NCBI GenBank assembly: GCA_021795795.1
Contig: JAJYPA010000337.1
Location: 1-8,657, forward strand
From: Pseudomonadota bacterium
Lineage (GTDB): Bacteria; Pseudomonadota; Gammaproteobacteria; Halothiobacillales; Halothiobacillaceae
Length of the DNA stretch: 8,657 bases
Direction of reading: 5' to 3'
The position numbers and the translations under genes are program-made. Positions 1 through 5,392 of the stretch are shown piece after piece; the stretch's first letter is position 1, and every line of letters starts with the position of its first letter. The notes under the pieces are model-generated. The model did no database searches. It saw only the letters and a program-made list of their open reading frames with translations, and had not been told where the DNA came from.

Positions 1-3
1 TGT

Positions 4-32
4 TTGACACTCCCCGCATGAGTCCATATAGT
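4..32 (+). promoter_or_regulatory. Sigma70-type promoter of the tRNA-Ala gene
   Basis: A perfect -35 box TTGACA (4-9) is followed after exactly 17 bases by TATAGT (27-32), a five-of-six match to the -10 consensus. The tRNA begins 10 bases after the -10 box. The short stretch between them is GC-rich (acgccgc), as in discriminators of stable-RNA promoters under stringent control. This regulation is inferred from the family pattern, not shown directly. Confidence 0.72.
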
Positions 33-42
33 ACGCCGCATC

Positions 43-118
<76 letters not shown>

Positions 119-125
119 GTAAAAT

Positions 126-160
126 AAGGCACTTAGCGAATATTGCTAGGTGCCTTTTCT
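126..160 (+). terminator. Intrinsic terminator after tRNA-Ala
   Basis: AGGCACTTAGC (127-137) pairs with GCTAGGTGCCT (145-155) through one G-U wobble, with a seven-base loop, and is followed by TTTTCT. An A-rich run precedes the left arm, so the hairpin may also work in the opposite direction. It lies 8 bases past the CCA end of the tRNA. Confidence 0.8.
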
Positions 161-639
161 GTTTGTCTGACATTTTCTGGACAAGTCGCTGCTTCGCGCG
201 GCACCCTGACGAAGACCTCAACGCTGGTGATGGCACTTGGTGGATACCAGGGTGCGCGTGCGTGTCTTTTTTCCTGTGCCCCGCCATGCCCATACGCCTT
301 ATTGTCCAGACGGTGAGAGCATGACGGGTTTTTACGAGCAAAATTCGGCACAATAATTACTGTGTGAATCGCCGGAGGACTACTGGACTGTCCGGTCTTT
401 TCATTCATTGGCACTATCCGATATTTATTCAAACAAACGAACAAACATAATGGATGTCATAAATTCAGCTATAGATAGAAGATATTGTTATATTATATTG
501 ATCGTAAATGCGTGTTTGGAAATAAGCATGTTACTGAGATTTTTCCAAGTCATGGTGATAACCGCGTTAATATATTATTTTCAATAAATCAATATATAAG
601 AAGTCTAGCAGGTGAAGTGGTGTTGTAGGAGGTGGCGGT
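161..639. other. Intergenic region without a convincing gene; AT-rich from about 420
   Basis: No frame here has a believable start, ribosome site and protein-like composition. Open frames on both strands across 70-444 run through the tRNA or terminator and look like chance. From about 420 to 600 the base composition becomes strongly AT-rich, with a short repetitive stretch (aaacaaacgaacaaac). A 45-codon frame (450-587, ATG to TAA) encodes a hydrophobic peptide, but it has no ribosome-binding site, and AT-rich DNA readily gives such frames. The compositional change fits foreign DNA beside a tRNA gene. Confidence 0.5.
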
Positions 640-708
640 GTGTTTTCAGAGTACCGGGTTTCCGTGATTGAAATGCTGTACCTCTATGATGAACGCACAA
701 TGATGTAA
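640..708 (+). CDS. Possible 22-aa small ORF or leader peptide upstream of fic
   Basis: A textbook Shine-Dalgarno AGGAGG (627-632) is followed after seven bases by GTG (640), opening a 23-codon frame that ends in TAA at 706-708. The predicted peptide begins MFSEYRVSV and ends ERTMM. It has no recognisable domain. The fic start lies 78 bases downstream, so it could be a leader peptide, the 5' remnant of a lost gene, or chance. An overlapping GTG two bases earlier (638) gives a frame that stops after nine codons. The main support is the strength and spacing of the ribosome-binding site, which is better than that of fic itself. Class I Fic toxins have a small antitoxin gene upstream, but this peptide is far shorter and lacks the inhibitory motif, so I do not call it an antitoxin. 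Confidence 0.3.
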   Translation: MFSEYRVSVIEMLYLYDERTMM

Positions 709-786
709 AAGCGTGTTCTGTGATGGATACAGACGGGATGTTATTGTTATCATTAAGCCGTGTTCAATGATTGATAGGGCTGCGAC

Positions 787-1572
787 ATGACGTTCTTTGA
801 TGCTCTTGGCTTCCGATGGGATAGATCGGCGGTGCCGACTGCCGTTCCGTCTCACTCGATGGATCGAGTCTGTTTCCGCTTCCACAAGATGCTGCCCGAG
901 TTTGTCTGGGATGCCTCGGTGCTTGAAGGCAATCCCTTCACCTTCCCGGAGGTCAAGACGCTGCTGGATGGCGTGACCATCGGCGGTCGCAAGGTTTCCG
1001 ATCAGGAGCAAGTCCTGAACCTCGCGGAAAGCTCCAAGCGTTTGCTGGCGATGGTAAAGAGCGGTCAGTTCTCCCTCTCTAAGCCGGTATTCACGGAACT
1101 GAACGGTATCGTCGCCCGCAAGGAAGCCTTGGAGTGGGGAGTGTTCCGTGGCGAAGGTCAGGAGAAGAACTACACCCCCGATGTTGGGTTGGGTGAGCAT
1201 GGGCACCATACCCCGCTGCCGACACTTCCCGGTGCGCCGGAACTGAACCGGGTGTTCAGTGAAGGTGTGGCAGCACTGCAAGAGTGCAAACCGTTTGAGC
1301 GGGCGACAGCGTTCTTCCTGTTCGGTGCTTTGCAGCAGTTCTTTTTCGACGGCAACAAGCGCACCTCGCGCTTCATGATGAACGGCGTACTCATGTCGCA
1401 TGGCATCGACGCGATCAGCGTTCCGGCCGCCAAGGCACAGGAATTCAACGAGAAGATGGTGCGCTTCTATTTCTCAAAGGACGCCAGCGAAATGATGGCC
1501 TTCCTTGCCGGATGTCACCCGGATGCAGAGGCAATTCTTCTTCCGCCAGAAGAGGATCGGGCGAGTTCATGA
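787..1572 (+). CDS. Fic-family protein with catalytic His replaced by Gln
   Basis: The 261-residue protein has the layout of a class II Fic protein. Canonical Fic enzymes transfer AMP, or sometimes another phosphate-linked group, from a nucleotide to a target hydroxyl. They use the motif HPFx(D/E)GN(G/K)RxxR. Here the motif is at 184-195 and reads QFFFDGNKRTSR. Asp188, Gly189, Asn190, Lys191, Arg192 and Arg195 are kept, so the anion-binding loop looks intact, but the base His is Gln184 and the following Pro is Phe. An inhibitory-helix motif normally reads (S/T)xxxE(G/N). Here it is ASVLEGN at 43-49, with Ala in the Ser/Thr position and Glu47-Gly48-Asn49 kept. The ATG at 787 is the only plausible start, because an in-frame TAG lies 9 bases upstream; the ribosome site is weak (AGGG). 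The gene ends directly against a transposase remnant. Fic genes often sit near type I restriction operons, and an hsdM remnant lies 170 bases downstream. Membership of the fold is sure; the activity is not. Confidence 0.9.
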   Translation: MTFFDALGFRWDRSAVPTAVPSHSMDRVCFRFHKMLPEFVWDASVLEGNPFTFPEVKTLLDGVTIGGRKVSDQEQVLNLAESSKRLLAMVKSGQFSLSKPVFTELNGIVARKEALEWGVFRGEGQEKNYTPDVGLGEHGHHTPLPTLPGAPELNRVFSEGVAALQECKPFERATAFFLFGALQQFFFDGNKRTSRFMMNGVLMSHGIDAISVPAAKAQEFNEKMVRFYFSKDASEMMAFLAGCHPDAEAILLPPEEDRASS

Positions 1573-1578
1573 ATCTCC

Positions 1579-1743
1579 CGCATGATCGAACTGCTGCCGA
1601 ACCGCAACAAGGACACCGTGGTGCGCTTCCTGCACCATCTGGACGGCAAGGAGCGCATCCAGTACGTGGTGATGGATATGTGGGCGCCGTACCGTGATGC
1701 CGTCAGGACGGTCATTCCGCAGGCCGAGATCGTGGTGGACAAT
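1579..1743 (+). pseudogene. ISL3-family transposase remnant (internal fragment)
   Basis: The frame encodes about 55 residues that I recognise as an inner part of ISL3-type DDE transposases. The segments are IELLPNRNKDTVVRFL, then YVVMDMWAPYRDAV, then PQAEIVVD, where full-length members normally continue into a KFHVV-type stretch. Both ends are missing: the left edge lies 6 bases after the fic stop codon and the right edge falls at about 1743, where homology switches to an antisense hsdM fragment. The frame stays open to 1830, but its tail past 1743 is only antisense hsdM. The N-terminal zinc-finger/HTH part and the rest of the catalytic domain are absent, so it cannot transpose. No terminal inverted repeats are visible. 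The family call is from memory of conserved segments. Confidence 0.8.
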
Positions 1744-1873
1744 GGTTCCGATGAGGTAGGTCCATCAGTTCCCCCAGACGGCGTTGGTCGAGGGTCTGGC
1801 GGGCATAGCCCTTGGGCAGGATGCCCTTGAGTTTGAGGTTCTCCTTCCCTGCTTCCGATGCCTCGACCGGACT
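1741..1873 (-). pseudogene. Type I restriction DNA methyltransferase (HsdM) remnant
   Basis: Read on the minus strand, 1873 down to 1760 encodes a peptide containing ENLKLKGILPKGYAR and QRRLGELMDL. This resembles the segment of HsdM proteins that usually reads KGVLPKDYARPxLDKxRLGxLIDLI, just before the N6-adenine methylase core. Four extra bases (1756-1759) then shift the frame; read past them, 1755-1741 continues as LIGTI, as expected of HsdM. The fragment ends against the ISL3 remnant on one side. On the other it ends at an in-frame TAA just upstream, directly at the stop codon of the small membrane-protein gene. Only about 44 of an expected 500 or so codons survive, and no S-adenosylmethionine-binding or NPPF motif is present. 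It is a relic of a type I restriction-modification locus. Confidence 0.75.
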
Positions 1874-2098
1874 TTACCGTTCCATAAGCAGCGGATAACC
1901 GGTTAGCTTAGAAACACCAACAAGCACACCAGCGAGAATGAGTTTTATAAAAAGAATTAATAAAAGCATGTATAATATGTACATAACACCAATATTTATC
2001 CCGAGCATTAGAAATGAAATATATACAATGAACGCAACTATCGGAGTGATGCTAAAAATTAATAAATAATTCATTGCGTTGCCGGTATTATTTGACAT
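1874..2098 (-). CDS. Small AT-rich integral membrane protein, unknown function
   Basis: The 74-residue frame begins at an ATG (2098-2096) and ends with TAA at 1876-1874. An AGGAG sits 11 bases upstream of the start, a rather long spacing. Almost the whole protein is hydrophobic. One membrane helix spans roughly residues 9-31 and a second 35-60, with a few polar residues at the N terminus (SNNTGNA) and a short C-terminal tail ending in LLMER. I recognise no family. The gene is much richer in A and T than the genes to its right, suggesting it came with the accessory DNA. Its stop codon lies exactly at the edge of the hsdM remnant. Two-helix peptides of this size occur among phage, plasmid and toxin membrane proteins, but nothing here allows a choice. 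Confidence 0.55.
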   Translation of the reverse strand: MSNNTGNAMNYLLIFSITPIVAFIVYISFLMLGINIGVMYILYMLLLILFIKLILAGVLVGVSKLTGYPLLMER

Positions 2099-2154
2099 TT
2101 TTCATTCATCTCCTGTTTTTAGGGAAACACCGAACAGAACACGGGTTTAACGCA

Positions 2155-2373
2155 TCAGCGAATTGGACAAATCATGATATTGCTTTGTTCCATACCATTC
2201 TCATATGGTGCATCCTTCAGCCAGTCCGGGGGGCGCCTTGCTGTTTCGTTACCGGCATCCAACTGCCTCAACACTTCTGCGGGAAGCAGAACTACCGCCG
2301 CACCGCGCAATGCGCGGGTGACTGGGTATGGAGAAATAACGCCGCGGAAACTGGCGTTTTCAATCGCTATCGG
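2155..2373 (-). pseudogene. Open frame of 72 codons without a usable start; possible 3' gene remnant
   Basis: On the minus strand a frame is open between TAG (2376-2374) and TGA (2157-2155). Its residues have protein-like composition (RALRGAAVVLLPAEVLRQL, then RRPPDWLKDAPYENGMEQ), more so than the overlapping plus-strand frames. The only ATG comes near the 3' end, so it would be the tail of a truncated gene, or would need a rare start codon. I cannot name a family. It runs in the same direction as the small membrane-protein gene 56 bases further on, so the two could have shared a transcript before decay. Confidence 0.25.
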
Positions 2374-2415
2374 CTAGATTTGATGAGGCGCGGTCAGGAA
2401 ATGCGCATCATCGCG

Positions 2416-2431
2416 CCGTTCGATCGAACGG
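2416..2431. promoter_or_regulatory. Perfect 16-bp palindrome, candidate operator
   Basis: CCGTTCGATCGAACGG equals its own reverse complement over all 16 bases, with no spacer. It lies 29 bases before the ATG at 2461, where a repressor site or a 5'-UTR element would be expected. As DNA it fits a dimeric regulator. As RNA it would make a poor hairpin because it has no loop. No second copy was found in the window. Confidence 0.4.
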
Positions 2432-2460
2432 AAATCTTCCATCAGAAAAGGGATCATTCC

Positions 2461-2724
2461 ATGAATGTTCACGCCAACAACCAGAGTCTGACTCAGCCGT
2501 CGTCTTTGCAGGTCCACGCCAAAAACCTGATACTTGGATTGGGGAATATCGTGTTGTACCTGGTGCCCATTTTTTTGCTCGCCATCCCGGTATCCCATTG
2601 GTTGCCTGGCCACTATCTCCTGCTCTTCGTCACCCTTTTCGTCGGCGAAGCCATAGGCGCGCTCCTGCTGATCTTTTTGGAGGGTCGCCGGATCCGCGGG
2701 GTGGCGCTGCTGCGCAACCCCTGA
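2461..2724 (+). CDS. Small membrane protein with two predicted helices, unknown function
   Basis: The 87-residue product has a polar N terminus of about 20 residues. A first hydrophobic helix (about 23-46, NLILGLGNIVLYLVPIFLLA) and a second (about 51-71, containing LLLFVTLFVGEAIGALLLIF) follow. It ends in a basic tail (EGRRIRGVALLRNP), which suggests that both ends face the cytoplasm. I chose ATG 2461 because AAAAGGG lies about 7 bases upstream and the hydrophobic pattern starts soon after. In-frame ATGs at 2401 (AGGA just upstream) and 2383 are possible, but would place the 16-bp palindrome inside the coding region. A long hairpin follows the stop codon. The gene runs with the pilZ, MFS and GGDEF/EAL genes but is separated from pilZ by 163 bases. 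I recognise no family. Confidence 0.6.
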   Translation: MNVHANNQSLTQPSSLQVHAKNLILGLGNIVLYLVPIFLLAIPVSHWLPGHYLLLFVTLFVGEAIGALLLIFLEGRRIRGVALLRNP

Positions 2725-2742
2725 GGCGCATGCGCCTTGTCG

Positions 2743-2780
2743 TACACCGTTGCCCGCCGGAATCAGCGGGTAACGGTGTA
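2743..2780 (+). terminator. Strong 15-bp stem-loop downstream of the small membrane gene
   Basis: TACACCGTTGCCCGC (2743-2757) pairs with GCGGGTAACGGTGTA (2766-2780) across an 8-base loop, with one G-U pair. The right arm is followed by TTTG only, so the T tract is short. The hairpin starts 18 bases after the stop codon at 2724 and is itself preceded by a 12-base palindrome GGCGCATGCGCC (2725-2736). It may end the upstream transcript or act as a dyad site; termination is the simpler reading. Confidence 0.5.
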
Positions 2781-2866
2781 TTTGCAACCAAACTGGACGT
2801 CTGCCGATCAGGCCGGCCCCAAAGCGGGACTCCCCGGATCTGTGATAGCATGGCCTGATCGATACG

Positions 2867-2908
2867 TTGCCGACGGGCTTGACCAGAATGCCGACGGACT
2901 GGGACAAA
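2867..2908 (+). repeat. 21-bp imperfect tandem duplication at the pilZ start
   Basis: The units 2867-2887 and 2888-2908 both begin (T/A)TGCCGACGG and encode related heptapeptides, MPTGLTR (TTG start) and MPTDWDK (ATG start). The unit is seven codons, so the frame is kept and there are two alternative start codons 21 bases apart. The second halves have diverged. Confidence 0.5.
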
Positions 2909-3766
2909 GTGCAAATTCTGGAGTGGACAGCCGGTAGTGGAACGGCGCCTGATGCGCGTTCCATGGATGCCGCTGGCGTGTGCGCTGCGGACACCTTGTC
3001 GGCCAGTACCCCGCCGCTGGCCGCGCAAGCGCGACGGATCTTTGACCGATGGGAACTGATCAGCGCGCCCCTCAGTATCTGGACACACTGGCACACCACC
3101 TCCCAACTATTGACCGCGATCCTGGAATGCCAACCCGAACAGGATTTCGGGATGAGGATGATGGCGCCGGACGCCAGCGGAACGGTGTGCCTGACCCTGC
3201 CCAGGGATTTTTCTCTGGACCGAAAAAGCCTGGTGGAGCGGGATACTCTGGTGATAGGGCGTGATGCCCTTTTTCACGCCGGTTTCCTGGGCCAGGTGAT
3301 TGACGTTGGCGCGCAATCGATGACCGTACGTCCAGGGCCGGTGTACCGGTCGCAACGCAGGATCCATCGCCGGTATGCCGTCCATCCGCCCATGGTGGTA
3401 GGGCTGCGCGAGGCGCACGGAAACTCGCCATCGATCTTTGTGCATTTGGCGGATATCAGCATGGGCGGCGCCGCCTTCCTTGCGGACTTTCACGGCGCGC
3501 CAGCGCAGTCCATGCGAGGTATCGACCCGCGATCCGCGGGAGTCTTGTCGACGACATGGCCCGCCGCGGGACAACTGTTTTGGATTGCGCTCCCGCGACC
3601 GGAGTTTGGCGATTCCCTGGAGTTGTCGGCGGCATTCATCCGCCAGCGCGCGATACCCGGAGATGGTCGTACCATTCTATGGACCTTCGCCTGGCAACAG
3701 ATCACCGCCTTCGCGGATCTCGAAGCCTGGATCGACACGCATGCCTCCGCGGTCCACACCCGGTAA
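2888..3766 (+). CDS. PilZ-domain cyclic di-GMP receptor protein
   Basis: The 292-residue cytoplasmic protein has a C-terminal PilZ domain, the commonest bacterial c-di-GMP receptor. The binding signature is present: RRIHRRYAV at 157-165 supplies RxxxR (Arg158 and Arg162), and ADISMGG at 188-194 supplies DxSxxG (Asp189, Ser191, Gly194). Residues about 50-150, with WELISAPLSIW and a stretch around DTLVIGRDALFHAGFLGQVIDV, look like the N-terminal domain found in YcgR-type proteins. YcgR slows flagella when bound to c-di-GMP, but similar proteins act on pili, exopolysaccharide or secretion, so the output is open. ATG 2888 was chosen; TTG 2867 (299 residues) and GTG 2909 are alternatives, and none has a strong ribosome site. 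Residues 17-45 are Ala/Ser/Thr-rich and look disordered. It lies upstream of a gene for an enzyme that makes or breaks c-di-GMP. Confidence 0.85.
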   Translation: MPTDWDKVQILEWTAGSGTAPDARSMDAAGVCAADTLSASTPPLAAQARRIFDRWELISAPLSIWTHWHTTSQLLTAILECQPEQDFGMRMMAPDASGTVCLTLPRDFSLDRKSLVERDTLVIGRDALFHAGFLGQVIDVGAQSMTVRPGPVYRSQRRIHRRYAVHPPMVVGLREAHGNSPSIFVHLADISMGGAAFLADFHGAPAQSMRGIDPRSAGVLSTTWPAAGQLFWIALPRPEFGDSLELSAAFIRQRAIPGDGRTILWTFAWQQITAFADLEAWIDTHASAVHTR

Positions 3767-3783
3767 GGGAGCATCCGCTTCCT
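3766..3783 (+). terminator. Weak hairpin at the pilZ stop codon
   Basis: AGGGAGC pairs with GCTTCCT (7 bp with one G-U) around a 4-base loop, starting at the last base of the stop codon. No T tract follows (GAATTCT), so termination would be incomplete at best. Confidence 0.25.
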
Positions 3784-3820
3784 GAATTCTATCGGCCAGC
3801 GGATGGCAGGATTCATCAAA

Positions 3821-3845
3821 CTGTCACATTCATATGATGTAATAT
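3821..3845 (+). promoter_or_regulatory. Candidate promoter region of the MFS gene with a Pho-box-like half site
   Basis: CTGTCAC (3821-3827) is a near-exact half of the PhoB binding repeat (CTGTCAT). Four bases later ATATGAT matches the second repeat at only four of seven positions. TAATAT (3840-3845) resembles a -10 box but lies closer to this site than in known Pho promoters. The transporter downstream belongs to a phosphate-symporter-like family, which is the only reason to take this weak site seriously. Confidence 0.2.
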
Positions 3846-3952
3846 GCTGTGGAGAGGATGACACAAGGTTACGGCACATGACTGCACTGCGGTATGCGTC
3901 GTGCGGCAGGGCTCCTTATTGTTGGTAATTTCCCGAATCATGAGGAGTCTTC

Positions 3953-5392
3953 GTGCATAAGCGTGAGCGAGAGGAAACCGGGCAAGGCGGGCTGACGATC
4001 GCCGAGGCGCTCAACAGGGCGCCTTTCAGCCCCTTTCATTTGAGAGCGTTATTTGCCACGGCGGTGGGTTTTTTTGCTTCCGCATACGATCTGTTCATCA
4101 TCGGCATCGCGCTGGAACTCATCCGCGAGCAATGGCACCTCAGCGCGCGAATGACCGGCCTGGTGGGAGGCATCGCTTTTCTGGCCACCGTGGCTGGTGC
4201 GTTTACCTTCGGACATCTTGCGGATCGCTACGGGCGGAAATCGATTTATGGCATCGAGGCTGGCTTGATGGTTCTCGGCGCGCTGCTCTCCGCCGCCGCC
4301 CAAAATATCACCATGCTGCTCATCGCCAGAGCCATTCTGGGCTTCGGAATCGGTGGAGACTATCCCTTGTCCGCGGTACTGATGACCGAGTACGCCAATA
4401 CCAAGACACGTGGCCGCATGGTGGCGCTGGTCTTTTCAGCGCAGGCGTTGGGACTGATCGCCGGTCCTATGATGGCCCTGTCGCTGCTCGTGGCCGGCGT
4501 CGACCACGATCTCGCCTGGCGCATCATGCTGGCCCTGGGCGCATTGCCGGCAGCCGCCGTGATTTACGCCCGCAGGCGATTACCCGAGTCGCCGCGCTGG
4601 CTGGCACGGGCCCGGGGACAGACGCTACAGGCGACGCACAACCTGCTTTCGGTGACGCGCGGAACCGTGATCAACACCCGGGAGGACCCCGTCATTCGAG
4701 AATCCATCACGCGATACTGGAAAGCCCTCATCGGCACCGCCGGAACATGGTTTATATTTGACTATGCCTATTATGGGAACACGATATCCACACCGCTTAT
4801 CATGCGGACTTTGTCGCCCCATGCCGGATTTTTGCAGAATATCGCACTCAGTCTGCTGGTCTTTTCGGTTGCCGCTGTTCCCGGTTATATCCTGGCGATA
4901 CTCAGCATTGATCACATCGGCCATAGACGCTTGCAACTGATTGGTTTTGGCGTGCTTTCAGCAGCATTCTTTCTACTTGGGGAGCTCCCTGAACTTTCTG
5001 GTTTGTCATCTATTTTCATTTTGGTCTACAGTATCTCCTATTTGTTTTCAGAGTTCGGGCCGAATACGACCACCTTTATTTTGTCGGCGGAACTGTTTCC
5101 GGTCAACTTGCGCACCACTTGTCATGGAATATCCACAGGAATAGCCAAGATAGGCGCATTCCTGGGCGCGTTTCTGTTCCCCGTGATCCTGTCCTCCGTG
5201 GGTTTGTATAATACCTTGAAAATAACGGCCATGTTTAGCCTTCTAGGATTCGGCGTGACGTGGTTCTTCATCCGGGAACCCGCCGGCCAATCACTTGAAC
5301 TGCTCAGCGGGGAAATAAGCATGGATGCCGTCAAGACGGTACCCGAAGTTCAGTCCGACCGGGCAGGAGTTCAGTATGCCAGCGATCAGTAG
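3953..5392 (+). CDS. MFS permease of the phosphate:H+ symporter (PHS)-like family
   Basis: The 479-residue inner-membrane protein has about 12 hydrophobic helices and standard MFS signatures: GHLADRYGRK after helix 2 and RRLPESPRWLAR after helix 6. Family-specific segments point to PHS carriers, which couple phosphate uptake to protons: AYDLF in helix 1 (44-48), GIGGDYPLS in helix 4 (Asp136-Tyr137), WFIFDYAYYG in helix 7 (Trp266, Asp270, Tyr274) and RTTCHGISTGIAKIGA (His391-Lys399). These correspond to phosphate and proton site residues in characterised members. One difference is Ser43 where relatives usually have Asp (DAYDLF becomes SAYDLF). The GTG start at 3953 has an excellent site, GAGGAG, a few bases upstream. 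The last 17 bases overlap the GGDEF/EAL gene, so the two are very likely cotranscribed and translationally coupled. Substrate is inferred; other PHS-like members carry organic acids. Confidence 0.9.
   Translation: MHKREREETGQGGLTIAEALNRAPFSPFHLRALFATAVGFFASAYDLFIIGIALELIREQWHLSARMTGLVGGIAFLATVAGAFTFGHLADRYGRKSIYGIEAGLMVLGALLSAAAQNITMLLIARAILGFGIGGDYPLSAVLMTEYANTKTRGRMVALVFSAQALGLIAGPMMALSLLVAGVDHDLAWRIMLALGALPAAAVIYARRRLPESPRWLARARGQTLQATHNLLSVTRGTVINTREDPVIRESITRYWKALIGTAGTWFIFDYAYYGNTISTPLIMRTLSPHAGFLQNIALSLLVFSVAAVPGYILAILSIDHIGHRRLQLIGFGVLSAAFFLLGELPELSGLSSIFILVYSISYLFSEFGPNTTTFILSAELFPVNLRTTCHGISTGIAKIGAFLGAFLFPVILSSVGLYNTLKITAMFSLLGFGVTWFFIREPAGQSLELLSGEISMDAVKTVPEVQSDRAGVQYASDQ

Noticed and set aside
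175..310. CTGGACAA and TTGTCCAG as possible terminal repeats of a miniature element
   Set aside because: The arms are only 8 bases and do not extend in either direction, and no target duplication is seen; chance is likely.
450..587. A 45-codon hydrophobic frame in the AT-rich intergenic region
   Set aside because: It has no ribosome-binding site, and AT-rich sequence gives hydrophobic codons by composition alone.
646..1401. Long minus-strand frame (251 codons) opposite fic
   Set aside because: It is the shadow of the Fic gene, which has clear family motifs on the plus strand; the minus frame has none.
2174..2377. Plus-strand 67-codon frame
   Set aside because: It overlaps a more protein-like minus frame, has no ribosome site and shows no recognisable segment.
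2419..2426. GTTCGATC shared between the 16-bp palindrome and the tRNA T-arm (8 bases), as a possible attachment-site repeat
   Set aside because: Eight bases are too few for a tRNA attachment-site duplication, and the flanking tRNA sequence does not match.
2074..2460. N-terminal extension of the small membrane protein back to 2074
   Set aside because: The extra residues look unlike protein (many Cys, His and Trp) and run over the start of the minus-strand membrane gene; 2461 has better start signals.
2374..3099. Minus-strand frame of 241 codons
   Set aside because: It lies antisense to the two-helix gene, the hairpin and the pilZ start, with low-quality residue composition and no motif.
3072..3574. 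Several minus-strand frames opposite pilZ
   Set aside because: They are shadows; PilZ motifs place the real gene on the plus strand.
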